From the NCBI GenBank assembly GCA_965249035.1, contig CBDFKV010000007.1, positions 1,178,001 through 1,242,000 of the forward strand: a stretch of DNA of 64,000 nt, given 5' to 3'. This document shows, piece by piece, positions 43,938 through 52,585 of the stretch. Source of the DNA: CBDFKV01 sp965249035. GTDB taxonomy: Bacteria > Pseudomonadota > Gammaproteobacteria > Arenicellales > Poriferihabitantaceae. The notes beneath the pieces were generated by a model. The model made no database searches, was not told where the DNA came from, and saw only the letters and a program-made list of their open reading frames with translations. Position 1 is the stretch's first letter. Each line of letters starts with the position of its first letter. The position numbers were made by a program, and so were the translations under genes.

Positions 43938-45353
43938 TTAGTGGGCTGGTGCTAACACAGCAACGTCCTTGACTTCGCCTTGGGCAATGGTCTTAAAGAC
44001 GTTGTACGCCATCAGGCACATACCGATTAGGAAAGTCAAACCACCGACACCGCGAATCACGTAGAACGGATGCATCGCCTGAACGCTTTCAACAAAGCTG
44101 TAAGTCAGGGTGCCGTCTGCGTTAACCGCGCGCCACATCAAACCTTGCATGATGCCGGAAATCCACATCGCACTGATGTAAAGCACCACGCCAATGGTAG
44201 CAATCCAGAAGTGCAGCTCAACCAATCGCAGGCTGTAAAGCTTGGTGTTGAATAAGCGAGGAATCAGGTAATACAAAGATCCCATCGACACCATACCAAC
44301 CCAACCTAGAGCGCCAGAGTGCACATGACCTACCGTCCAATCTGTGTAGTGAGACAATGCATTGACTGACTTGATCGCCATCATTGGGCCTTCAAAGGTA
44401 GACATACCGTAGAAGGAAACAGAGACCACCAAGAACTTCAAAATCGGGTCATCGCGGAGCTTATGCCAGGCGCCTGACAGAGTCATGATGCCGTTGATCA
44501 TGCCGCCCCAAGAGGGCGCGAGTAATATCAAAGATAAAACCATACCCAAAGACTGGGTCCAGTCAGGCAGTGCTGTGTACATCAGGTGGTGAGGACCCGC
44601 CCAGATGTAAGTAAACACGATGGCCCAAAAGTGAACCACTGAAAGCCGATAAGAGAAAACCGGACGACCAGCCTGCTTGGGAATGAAGTAGTACATCATA
44701 CCCAAAAACGCGGCCGTCAAGAAAAAGCCCACTGCGTTATGGCCATACCACCACTGGATCATCGCATCTTGCACGCCTGAATAGATAGAGTAAGACTTGG
44801 TCATCGTTACGGGTACTTCCAGACTATTGACAATATGCAGTATCGCAACCGTAATGATGAACGCACCAAAGAACCAGTTGGCTACATAAATATGCTTAAC
44901 TCTCCGTTTCACCAGAGTGCCGAAAAACACGATGGCGTACGAAACCCAAACAACCGCGATCAATATATCAATCGGCCATTCAAGCTCAGCGTATTCTTTA
45001 CTGGAAGTCATACCCAGCGGCAGGGTAATGGCTGCCAACAGGATAACCACTTGCCAGCCCCAAAACGTAAATCCCGCCAACTTGGGCAAGAATAGCGTCG
45101 TATGGCAGGTTCGCTGTACGATGTAATAGGAAGTCGCAAACAATACGCTGCCGCCAAAGGCAAACACAACCGCATTGGTATGCAATGGTCGTAAGCGACC
45201 AAACGAAAGATACTCGATTCCCATGTTGAGCTCTGGGAAGGCGAGTTGGAAAGCGATAATCACCCCGACCAACATGCCCACGATTCCCCAGACGACGCTC
45301 ATCACAGCGAACTTTCGGACTACGTCATAGTTATAATTTTCCGCGGTAACCAT
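43938..45353 (-). CDS. ccoN: cbb3 oxidase catalytic subunit I
   Basis: A 471-residue heme-copper oxidase subunit with 12 helices, carrying heme b, heme b3 and CuB. His ligands are visible in RLRPLHTNAVVFAFGG, in WWYGHNAVGFFLTAAFLGMM and in the GPHHLMYTALPDW segment. It heads ccoNOQP and reduces oxygen with high affinity while pumping protons. Confidence 0.97.
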   Translation of the reverse strand: MVTAENYNYDVVRKFAVMSVVWGIVGMLVGVIIAFQLAFPELNMGIEYLSFGRLRPLHTNAVVFAFGGSVLFATSYYIVQRTCHTTLFLPKLAGFTFWGWQVVILLAAITLPLGMTSSKEYAELEWPIDILIAVVWVSYAIVFFGTLVKRRVKHIYVANWFFGAFIITVAILHIVNSLEVPVTMTKSYSIYSGVQDAMIQWWYGHNAVGFFLTAAFLGMMYYFIPKQAGRPVFSYRLSVVHFWAIVFTYIWAGPHHLMYTALPDWTQSLGMVLSLILLAPSWGGMINGIMTLSGAWHKLRDDPILKFLVVSVSFYGMSTFEGPMMAIKSVNALSHYTDWTVGHVHSGALGWVGMVSMGSLYYLIPRLFNTKLYSLRLVELHFWIATIGVVLYISAMWISGIMQGLMWRAVNADGTLTYSFVESVQAMHPFYVIRGVGGLTFLIGMCLMAYNVFKTIAQGEVKDVAVLAPAH

Positions 45354-45475
45354 CTATTTCCTCACGATTAAAATTGCTGAAATATAAATCTTATTATTGC
45401 AAAGGCTCGAGCTACGATATGACTATCACTTCTAGCCTAAGGTTGGCAAAGACCAAGCAGTGACCAGACAACCGA

Positions 45476-45517
45476 ACTATATAATAGAGTTATCGTTTAA
45501 AACTTGACGTGGCTCAC
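45476..45517 (-). promoter_or_regulatory. Putative FNR-type class II promoter of ccoN
   Basis: On the minus strand GTGAGCCACGTCAA (45504-45517) matches the FNR consensus TTGAT-N4-ATCAA at 7-8 of 10 positions, with one half-site nearly perfect. A -10 hexamer TATAGT (45476-45481) follows after 22 bp. That spacing puts the FNR site at -41.5, as in class II FNR/ANR promoters that drive cbb3 genes. The leader would be about 115 nt. Confidence 0.5.
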
Positions 45518-45693
45518 AAACCCAACTGAAAGTATCTTCTACAGTCAAGGCTCAGCGCCGTATCAAGACAGTGTCTAAATAACAGACCCTACGATATTAA
45601 TCGATTGTTTAGCCATTGTGTATTGCTGCGCTGCAACATATCCCAATTGCCTTTAACCACACCTCTCTGATGGGATATGGGGTGGCGTTGAAT
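45518..45693. other. Intergenic region without recognised gene
   Basis: The rest of the space between the ccoN promoter and the usp stop has no convincing open frame or RNA element. Confidence 0.4.
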
Positions 45694-46125
45694 CTAGACA
45701 GTACGCACCCGAACGGCTAACACATCACACTGAGCCATATGCAGCACACCGTTGGCAGTAGAGCCGAGTAACAAGCCGATGCCGTGGCGCCCGTGGCTTC
45801 CCAGTACAATCAAGTCAACGCCCTTTTCAGCGGCGTAGTCTGGAATCACCCGTTTTGGCGTGCCATAAGCCAAATGTACCGCCTCTATAGGATAATCGAT
45901 ACGTGCCTTAACCGTCGCCATTTCTTCTTCGGCATTATCCATCATCCGTTTTTCGATATCTGGCAACATCGCCATGCCGCCATCGATATAAACGTTGGGA
46001 TAATAATCAACCACATGAATGATGGATAATTTGGCCTTATGCTGGCGCGCTTCTTCGATCGCTCGACTTTCAGCAATCAAACCATCATCGGCAAAATCGG
46101 TTGCGTATAAGATGTGTTGGTACAT
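45694..46125 (-). CDS. UspA-family universal stress protein
   Basis: A 143-residue single Usp domain. It starts with ILYATDFADDGL and ends with the ATP-binding pattern G-x2-G-x9-G-S/T (GSHGRHGIGLLLGSTAN). Such proteins often accompany low-oxygen respiration genes; here it lies just upstream of ccoN on the same strand. Its exact role is unknown. Confidence 0.9.
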   Translation of the reverse strand: MYQHILYATDFADDGLIAESRAIEEARQHKAKLSIIHVVDYYPNVYIDGGMAMLPDIEKRMMDNAEEEMATVKARIDYPIEAVHLAYGTPKRVIPDYAAEKGVDLIVLGSHGRHGIGLLLGSTANGVLHMAQCDVLAVRVRTV

Positions 46126-46221
46126 GACAAAACCCTCTATAAGCTAATTGTTGACATCACTGAGTAGGGATTAACCCGCTCATCCACCGAGTAACCGTGG
46201 TCAATTCTGACGTAAACTTGC

Positions 46222-46578
46222 TTAGCTGTGCTCTAATTTCTCCGCACAGGCAACACATAAGGTGGTGGTCGGTAAGGCTTGTAGGCGGGCCGGGTTAATC
46301 ATCTCACCACAAGCGGTACATTCTTCCCACTCACCATCATCGATGCGTTGAATCGCCACCTTGATTTCTTCGATTTCTCGTTTGGCCATCTCATCTAATG
46401 CGCCGACGACTTCATCATTTTCACGATGGATCGCCAATTCAGCCCAATCAGATGGGGGCGCCTCGCGCCAATGCTGTTCAATGCGTTCAGAACGCCCAGA
46501 AAGTCGAGCCAATTCTTTCAGCAAAGACTCGCGTATCGATTTTTTATTCACTCGAAGATCTCCACTATTTACTCGCAA
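46222..46578 (-). CDS. TraR/DksA-family zinc-finger protein
   Basis: A 118-residue protein with an N-terminal coiled-coil-like helix and a C-terminal four-Cys zinc finger C-x2-C-x17-C-x2-C (CTACGEMINPARLQAL then CVAC). It is shorter than E. coli DksA (151 residues) and the coiled-coil tip lacks the DxxDxA motif, so it may not act on RNA polymerase like DksA. Confidence 0.85.
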   Translation of the reverse strand: MRVNSGDLRVNKKSIRESLLKELARLSGRSERIEQHWREAPPSDWAELAIHRENDEVVGALDEMAKREIEEIKVAIQRIDDGEWEECTACGEMINPARLQALPTTTLCVACAEKLEHS

Positions 46579-46611
46579 ACGCCATTATACCATAGCTATT
46601 GTGTGCTTGAT

Positions 46612-48336
46612 TTAGAGGCTCTCGACCAAAATGTTCGATAGTTGAACCGCCAAGTCCCGAACCGGCAACTCTCGTTCGTCATCACCCACACGCACGCGAT
46701 ATTCGACCACTCCACGTGCCAAGCTGCGGTCACCGATGACCACACGATGGGGGATGCCAATCAGCTCCATATCGGCAAACATCACTCCGGGTCGTTCGTT
46801 TCTATCGTCCAGCAACACTTCAATTCCTGCAGCCTGTAAGTCTGCGTAAGCCTGATCTGCTGCCGCTTTGACGGCTTCAGACTTGTGATAGCCAATGGCA
46901 ACAATAGCAACGCCAAACGGTGCCAAGGCCACTGGCAAACAGACGCCTTTGTCATCGTGATGCTGCTCAATTGCCGCCGCAACCACTCGCGACACGCCGA
47001 TGCCATAGCACCCCATCCACATCATCGTCGCTTTACCATTTTCGTCCAGCACCGTCGAATTCATGGCTTGGCTGTATTTGAGGCCTAATTGAAAAATATG
47101 TCCTACCTCAATCCCTCGTTTGATTTCCAAGCTACCTTTGCCATCGGGACTGGGGTCTCCCTCGACCACCAAACGCAGGTCAGCCACCGTCGGTTCAGCC
47201 GCATCACGCCCCCAATTGACCCCAAAATAGTGCTTATCATCTTGATTCGCGCCCACTGCAAAATCACTCATTAGTGCGACTTCTCGGTCGGCAATGATTG
47301 GCAATGGCATATCAACCACGCCCAACGAGCCCGGATGAGCGCCAATTGCGGCTACAATTTCAGCGTCTTCAGCCATCCGCAGTGGTGCTGCGACCTGGGG
47401 CAAGTTTTCGGCTTTAATCGTGTTTAAGTCTCGGTCACCACGTACTAATAGAGCAATCAAAGCCGTGTCCACTTCATCTGAAGCAGCCACAATGAGCGTT
47501 TTTAGGGTCTTTTCAATCGGTAAATCAAAACCTTTAACCAAAGCTTGAATCGTACGCGTATCCGGCGTATCTACCAAACTCATCGTTTCGGTAGGTTCCG
47601 CTCGCTCGCTAAGGCTTGGAATGGCTTCAGCTAATTCGACATTAGCCGCGTAATCGGATTCGGTCGAAAAGGCAATTGCATCCTCACCCGATTCCGCCAG
47701 TACATGAAACTCTTGTGAACCGCTACCGCCAATACTGCCATTATCTGCCGCCACTGGCCGATAGTGCAAACCACAGCGGTCAAAAATCCGACAATAGGTG
47801 TCGTGCATCAATTGATAAGTTTCTTGCAGAGAAGCTTCACTGATATTAAAGGAGTACGCATCCTTCATAATGAACTCACGCCCCCGCATCACCCCAAATC
47901 GAGGCCGCACTTCATCACGGAACTTGGTTTGAATCTGATAATAATTGGCCGGTAAATCGCGATAGCTACGAATTTCATGGCGCGCCAGCGCGGTGATTAC
48001 TTCTTCGTGGGTTGGGCCCAGGCAAAACTCATTATTGTGACGATCGTGCAAACGCAACAATTCGGGACCATATTCCTCCCATCGGCCCGATTCCTTCCAC
48101 AACTCCGCTGGCTGCACCATTGGCATCAATACTTCTTGTGCACCGGAGCGGTCCATTTCTTCGCGGACAATATTCTCTACCTTGCGCAACACCTTTAAGC
48201 CCAGAGGTAGCCAGTTATAAACCCCCGCGGCGACACGCCGAACCATGCCCGCGCGCAGCATTAGTTGGTGACTGATCACTTTGGCGTCAGCGGGTGTTTC
48301 TTTCAGAGTTGCGAGCAGTAATTGAGAGGTGCGCAT
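46612..48336 (-). CDS. proS: Prolyl-tRNA synthetase
   Basis: A 574-residue class II synthetase of the bacterial type, with motif 2 RDEVRPRFGVMRGREFIMKD and the YbaK-like editing insertion in the middle (about 230-395, KTLKTLIVAAS). The C-terminal anticodon-binding domain starts near residue 475 (CLPVALAPFGVAIVAI). Standard length for the family. Confidence 0.97.
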   Translation of the reverse strand: MRTSQLLLATLKETPADAKVISHQLMLRAGMVRRVAAGVYNWLPLGLKVLRKVENIVREEMDRSGAQEVLMPMVQPAELWKESGRWEEYGPELLRLHDRHNNEFCLGPTHEEVITALARHEIRSYRDLPANYYQIQTKFRDEVRPRFGVMRGREFIMKDAYSFNISEASLQETYQLMHDTYCRIFDRCGLHYRPVAADNGSIGGSGSQEFHVLAESGEDAIAFSTESDYAANVELAEAIPSLSERAEPTETMSLVDTPDTRTIQALVKGFDLPIEKTLKTLIVAASDEVDTALIALLVRGDRDLNTIKAENLPQVAAPLRMAEDAEIVAAIGAHPGSLGVVDMPLPIIADREVALMSDFAVGANQDDKHYFGVNWGRDAAEPTVADLRLVVEGDPSPDGKGSLEIKRGIEVGHIFQLGLKYSQAMNSTVLDENGKATMMWMGCYGIGVSRVVAAAIEQHHDDKGVCLPVALAPFGVAIVAIGYHKSEAVKAAADQAYADLQAAGIEVLLDDRNERPGVMFADMELIGIPHRVVIGDRSLARGVVEYRVRVGDDERELPVRDLAVQLSNILVESL

Positions 48337-48499
48337 AGTGCCTTTATAGTGAATAAGTGATCGCGACGTAGTCTAACGGAACCACCAACAGACTCAAGTA
48401 CGGATTGCGCAAAAACATTGGCGTTTCGATAAACCAAGGTGCGGGTGGCAATAAACCTGAATCTATCCAAGCCAAGACAGACTAAACCACAAAGCGGGT

Positions 48500-49327
48500 T
48501 TAATCAGGCTTTTTATCCAGTGATTCCAACTCAGCTTCAGCCGAATGCATTTCAGCATCAATATCAAATGCTTCATCATCGTCAGCATCATCGTTCGACG
48601 GCTTTATCCGTCGCGCGGCCAGCAAACCCAACTCAAACAACAACCAAACCGGCACCGCCAGCATCGTTTGTGAGAAAATATCAGGTGGGGTTAAGAGCAT
48701 CCCCATGATAAAGGCTGCGATAATAATATACGGCCGCTTTTCAGCCAAAGTATCGGGGGTCGCAATTCCCATACGAACTAACAGCACCGTCGCGATCGGC
48801 ACTTCGAAGGCAAGACCAAAGGCGAAAAACAGCTTTAAGACAAAACTGAGATAGGAGTTGATATCAGTCATCACCGCCACACCTTCCGGCGCAGTATTGG
48901 CGAAAAAACTAAAAATCAGTGGAAAAACAACATAGTAAGAAAAGACAATACCGAGATAGAACAACACGCTGCTGGACAAAAGCAAGGGCCACACCAAGCG
49001 CTTTTCGTGGGCATACAACCCCGGCGCGACGAAAGCCCAAATTTGGAACAGCAAAAACGGGATCGCTAAAGCAAAAGAGACGGATAACGCAAACTTAAAA
49101 GGCACAAAGAAGGGCGCGTGTGGCTCGGTTGCAATCATCGAAGTACCCGCCGGCAAAGATTGCATTAGCGGCTTGGCCAAATACTCATATAACTCGTTGA
49201 TGCCCGGCCAAATACTCAACAAGACAAAAAACACCAGCACCGATATCACGCCACGCAACAAGCGGTCACGCAATTCCAGCAGGTGGAATAGTAACGAGCC
49301 CTCGCCCAAATCTGCCTTAGTCGTCAT
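48500..49327 (-). CDS. tatC: Sec-independent translocase TatC
   Basis: The TatC receptor for twin-arginine signal peptides: 275 residues, six helices. The N-terminal LLFHLLELRDRLLRGVISVL segment and EVPIATVLLVRMGI are typical. A polar C-terminal tail of about 35 residues (SNDDADDDEAFDIDAEMHSA) is longer than in E. coli. It overlaps tatB by 11 bp. SoxB in this window carries a Tat signal. Confidence 0.95.
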   Translation of the reverse strand: MTTKADLGEGSLLFHLLELRDRLLRGVISVLVFFVLLSIWPGINELYEYLAKPLMQSLPAGTSMIATEPHAPFFVPFKFALSVSFALAIPFLLFQIWAFVAPGLYAHEKRLVWPLLLSSSVLFYLGIVFSYYVVFPLIFSFFANTAPEGVAVMTDINSYLSFVLKLFFAFGLAFEVPIATVLLVRMGIATPDTLAEKRPYIIIAAFIMGMLLTPPDIFSQTMLAVPVWLLFELGLLAARRIKPSNDDADDDEAFDIDAEMHSAEAELESLDKKPD

Positions 49328-49772
49328 GCTTGGTCTCGGCTTTAGATTTTTTCTTAGGTTTTTGCTGTTTTTGGGTGCGAGGTTTCGGTTTAGTCGCGGC
49401 TTTTACATCGGAATCAGCGGCAGCCACCGTCTTCATATCTTTAGCCGCAGAGCTTTGGGGATCATCCAGCGCATTTTTAATGGCTTCGTCCATCGGTGAC
49501 ATTGCTTCTTTGGCTTCATCCATGGATGATTCAACGTTCGACTTAAACGAGCGGGTCGCATCTTCGAGATCAGCTTTAACACTTTTGAGGTCAGCCAGCT
49601 CCGCCGCGTCCAACTCATCTTTGAGGTCACGCTTGATGTCGGTCACCATTCGGCGCGCCTTGCCCAGCATGCGGCCCGCTGTACGCGCCGCACCGGGTAA
49701 ACGCTCAGGCCCTAGCACGATCAGTGCCATGATGCCGATCAGCGATAATTCCCAAAACCCGATATCAAACAT
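49317..49772 (-). CDS. tatB: Sec-independent translocase TatB
   Basis: A 151-residue protein that starts MFDIGFWELSLIGIMALIVL, the TatB N-terminal helix with Glu8 and hinge GPERLPG. An amphipathic helix and a Lys/Ala/Pro-rich tail (PKPRTQKQQKPKKKSK) follow. TatB forms the receptor complex with TatC. Confidence 0.94.
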   Translation of the reverse strand: MFDIGFWELSLIGIMALIVLGPERLPGAARTAGRMLGKARRMVTDIKRDLKDELDAAELADLKSVKADLEDATRSFKSNVESSMDEAKEAMSPMDEAIKNALDDPQSSAAKDMKTVAAADSDVKAATKPKPRTQKQQKPKKKSKAETKHDD

Positions 49773-49860
49773 TGCTGGATATATACATTACAGAGGTCAA
49801 CGACGAATCAAGCCCCTACCTGCGTCGGCAGGCATTGGACTGGGCAGGTCACTCGACTAA

Positions 49861-50109
49861 TCAGCTATCTTTAGTCGCCTTGGCTTTAACTTCTTCTGCA
49901 GCCTCGGCAACTTTCTCAGTAACCGCCTCTTCAGCGTCTTCTATTGCATCGGCAGCTTCTTCGCCTTCTTCCTTCACCGCTGACTTAAAATTCTTTACTG
50001 CACCGCCAATATCACCGCCCATATTCTTCAGTTTTTTGGTGCCGAAGATCAATACCACGATCACTAAAACGATCAACAGCTGCCATACACTTATGCCACC
50101 TAAACCCAT
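49861..50109 (-). CDS. tatA: Sec-independent translocase TatA
   Basis: An 82-residue protein with MGLGGISVWQLLIVLVIVVL, the hinge FGTKKLKNMGGDIGGAVKNF, and an acidic, Ala-rich amphipathic helix and tail. TatA oligomerises into the export pore. It is first in tatABC; tatB lies 88 bp downstream. Confidence 0.94.
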   Translation of the reverse strand: MGLGGISVWQLLIVLVIVVLIFGTKKLKNMGGDIGGAVKNFKSAVKEEGEEAADAIEDAEEAVTEKVAEAAEEVKAKATKDS

Positions 50110-50566
50110 ACTAAATTCCTCATAGTCTGCTTGTCTATTAGCTCGGGATTCTAGCCCGAAACTTCACGATTTACACCGCTTAAGTAACAATATGGCGGTA
50201 AATTGCCTAAACCCAACCAATTCACTAGATACAGCACCAACCTAAGCGCCACATCCCAAGCACACCTTCCTTCGCTGCGGTCGCGCTCGACGCATATCTA
50301 AGCTAACCCGCCGCGCTGGCTTTTAAGCGTAATCGCTGTATCGGTCACTATCGTTGCGTAACAAAGTAGCATTCTAAATAAGGAAACGCCGAAACAAAGC
50401 CGGGGTCAATAGCAGTTTTAGTGAAGTCGGGCTATGGCTCTTGTCTACGGTAAGTTCAATCGGTCGACGCAACACTTTATCTTGGAATGCGCGCCTGCGC
50501 AACGGCTCAAATGTATACTGAATATGCTCAGCTTTTAGGAATAACACCTATCTTCATACCGTCTGC
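50110..50566. other. Intergenic region without recognised gene
   Basis: Nothing coding is convincing in these 457 bp. The tatA promoter is expected here. A small CGGG-attctag-CCCG hairpin lies near 50142-50161. No clear attC-like structure was found in it. Confidence 0.4.
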
Positions 50567-51079
50567 TCAACGCATTTGTTGTGCTTCCAATAAGCATTTT
50601 TTTACTGCAACCTCAGAATTGAGGTGCATTTTCTTGCCTGAAAATTTCTTAAACAGTGTTTTGTGACCTTCATACGATCGCAAATCCTGGCGGTCGTAAT
50701 AGTTGGAAGCCCACTGAAGTAACTCCCGTAACCCTTCTTTGGACTGCCGACGACCCAAATGTCTCTTGCTGCCATAGCCTCTTTTTACTAGTCGTCTCTC
50801 ACAAAGAGGCCAATCAACGTCGAGCCATATAAGAAGCTTGGCATCGTCAAGGTATTGCTCCGCTAACTCACCAAAAACGCCTTCAGCAATCCATGCAGCC
50901 CTAGTTTTACCTTGTTGTAAAAGCAGATCAACGTGCTCTACGCTCCGTTTCTTATTAAATCCATCAGGTTCCCAGAAAAGATCGTCAAGATGGATAATGG
51001 GCGCTGTAAAAATGATGCTTAAACGCTTTGCCAGCCATGTCTTGCCACTTCCGCTGTTGCCAATTATTACGATCTTCAT
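50567..51079 (-). CDS. P-loop nucleotide kinase-like protein (FlaR/topology-modulation type)
   Basis: A 170-residue P-loop protein from the ATG at 51079 (MKIVIIGNSGSGKTWLAKRL; the ATG at 51097 adds 6 residues). Walker A is GNSGSGKT, followed by IHLDDLFWEPDGFNK. Downstream, LLIWLDVDWPLCERRLVKRG and an Arg-rich stretch RRQSKEGLRELLQW match the small kinase-like family often named FlaR or DNA topology modulation protein. Its substrate is unknown. It is preceded on its own strand by an attC-like segment ending GGGCATACAAATG. Confidence 0.7.
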   Translation of the reverse strand: MKIVIIGNSGSGKTWLAKRLSIIFTAPIIHLDDLFWEPDGFNKKRSVEHVDLLLQQGKTRAAWIAEGVFGELAEQYLDDAKLLIWLDVDWPLCERRLVKRGYGSKRHLGRRQSKEGLRELLQWASNYYDRQDLRSYEGHKTLFKKFSGKKMHLNSEVAVKKCLLEAQQMR

Positions 51080-51084
51080 TTGTA

Positions 51085-51173
51085 TGCCCAGCGTCAAAGC
51101 TCACCAGCGCTGCTTGCCAGCACCCGGTGCGGCGATTTGTAAGGTGAAAGTCTAAACCATTGGGTTGCTAGAC
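51085..51173 (-). other. Possible attC-like recombination site
   Basis: Read on the minus strand, this starts GTCTAGCAACC, contains CGCCGCACC, an imperfect hairpin around GGTGCTGGCAAGCAGC, and ends AGCTTTGACGCTGGGCATAC just before the ATG of the kinase-like gene. Order and end resemble an integron attC site (TAAC-like end, GCCGC core, GTTGGGC-like end), but both core sites deviate from consensus. Confidence 0.35.
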
Positions 51174-51371
51174 CTATTAGCGAGCAATCAATTTGATCGT
51201 GATTTATCTTAAACCAAATATACTTCAATCAACGACTTTTTACCAAAAGTAGTCGTAGTGACCAAGAAACGCAGATGGCAGCTTAGGACGTCTTTGCGCC
51301 AGTGGGCTTTACTTTTCAATCGGGTAGAAACATACTTAAATCCGACGATACCGGGCGCTAGGAGCCTACAA

Positions 51372-51773
51372 ATGTATACCACACAGGGAATAAACCATCT
51401 TGGTTTGTCAGTAAAAGACTTAAATGAAACGGTTTCATTTTTCGTTGACTGTCTAGGTTGGGAAGAATCGGGTCGAGATGAGTCCTATCCGCGAAGTTCG
51501 GTGTCTGATGGGAAATGTCGCCTAACGTTATGGCAGGTTGATCAAAAGCTAGCAGTAAATGAGTTTCATCGGCGTCAAAATATAGGGTTGCACCACGTTG
51601 CTTTTGAGGTGTCAGCTGAGAACGACTTAAACGATCTCGCAGCGAAAATCAAAGCTTACCCCAAAGTCATCATTGAGTTTATGCCAGAGTTAGTAGCTAA
51701 GGGGCCAAGGAAACACATGATGTTTCAAGAGCCCGGTGGAATTCGACTTGAACTTATCTGGCCAGGTTCCTAA
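51372..51773 (+). CDS. VOC/glyoxalase-superfamily protein
   Basis: A 133-residue protein from ATG 51372 (GGAG 10 bp upstream); the ATG at 51258 adds 38 residues not expected in the family. Two beta-alpha-beta-beta-beta modules are visible: NHLGLSVKDLNETVSFFVDC and LHHVAFEVSAENDLND, with metal-ligand-type His and Glu residues (NHLG, HHVAFEV, IRLELIW). The reaction is unknown. The stop codon is inside an attC-like site, as in an integron gene cassette. Confidence 0.8.
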   Translation: MYTTQGINHLGLSVKDLNETVSFFVDCLGWEESGRDESYPRSSVSDGKCRLTLWQVDQKLAVNEFHRRQNIGLHHVAFEVSAENDLNDLAAKIKAYPKVIIEFMPELVAKGPRKHMMFQEPGGIRLELIWPGS

Positions 51774-51834
51774 CAAGTCAATGTTGTCCGACGCACTAAC
51801 GCTCGCCGCAAATTAAGGCATTATGTGATATTTA
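51768..51834 (+). other. attC-like recombination site (59-base-element type)
   Basis: The sequence starts TCCTAACAAGTCAATG, continues GTCCGACGCACTAACGCTC then GCCGCAAATTAAGG, and ends CATTATGTG. The order of blocks (TAACAA, CCGACGC, GCCGC-TTAA, GTTATG-like end) matches integron attC sites, except that the last core reads ATTATG instead of GTTATG. It lies between the VOC gene and the pdxH-like gene. Confidence 0.5.
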
Positions 51835-51840
51835 GAAATC

Positions 51841-52416
51841 ATGCAACCGTTAAAACAAATTGAAGAATGGTGGTCGATTGCGATAGAGGCATCACCGCTG
51901 AATTTAAAAAATGCCGTGTGTCTATCAACAATAGATGAAGCAGGATTTCCTGATTCAAGATTCGTTGACCTTAAAGACGTAGACCTAGAAGGAGTCATAT
52001 TTTGCTCTAGCTACGATTCCAAAAAAGGCTGTGACATCAAAAACAATCCCAAGGTTGGAATCACCGCCTGGTGGGATCATGTAGGACGTCAAATTCGAAT
52101 TATTGGTCATGCCACCAAGATATCAAAAGGTGAAGCAATCAAATACTGGGAGACGCGCAATCGGTCAGCACAGATAGCAACACTCAGTTTCAATCAAAGT
52201 CAAATATTGGATAACTATGAACTTCTCGAGGAGACGTTTTTAGTGACTGAATCCGAACACAAAACCAAGCCTATCCCAAAGCCTGACAACTGGGGCGCTT
52301 ATAAAGTCGTACCAAATTCAATTGAATTCTTACAATTTAAACAGAACCGTCTTCATCATAGAGAGTATTTTCAATTTGAAAACGGCGAATGGTCAAGATG
52401 TTTGCTACAGCCATAA
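51841..52416 (+). CDS. Pyridoxine/pyridoxamine 5'-phosphate oxidase-like protein
   Basis: A 191-residue flavoprotein close to PdxH in design: SRFVDLKDVDLEGVIFCSSY, SKKGCDIKNNPKVGITAWW, the QIRIIGHATKIS segment, and the C-terminal WGAYKVVPNSIEFLQFKQNR then LHHR, with the conserved Arg/His near the active site. PdxH makes pyridoxal phosphate. It follows the attC-like site by 7 bp, which suggests a cassette-borne copy; a housekeeping pdxH may exist elsewhere. Confidence 0.78.
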   Translation: MQPLKQIEEWWSIAIEASPLNLKNAVCLSTIDEAGFPDSRFVDLKDVDLEGVIFCSSYDSKKGCDIKNNPKVGITAWWDHVGRQIRIIGHATKISKGEAIKYWETRNRSAQIATLSFNQSQILDNYELLEETFLVTESEHKTKPIPKPDNWGAYKVVPNSIEFLQFKQNRLHHREYFQFENGEWSRCLLQP

Positions 52417-52585
52417 AATCGCATACCAAACCCGTGCAAACGGACGAGGAGTGACCAAACCAACCATTGCACGCATTTCATCATGATTAATTCTTTGAGT
52501 TAAGTAGAAAATAACGAAGGCTAGTGAGTAGCGCACAGTTTAAACAAACCAGATCAGCATCTTTCTATGCCCATCAATTTACCTG

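Noticed and set aside
46126..46221. FNR-like half-sites (GTCAA) upstream of the universal stress gene
   Set aside because: Only single half-sites are visible, without the 4-bp spacing to a partner.
50110..50566. Possible third attC site or relic upstream of tatA
   Set aside because: TAACAA-like and CGCCG-like pieces occur, but not in the right order and distance.
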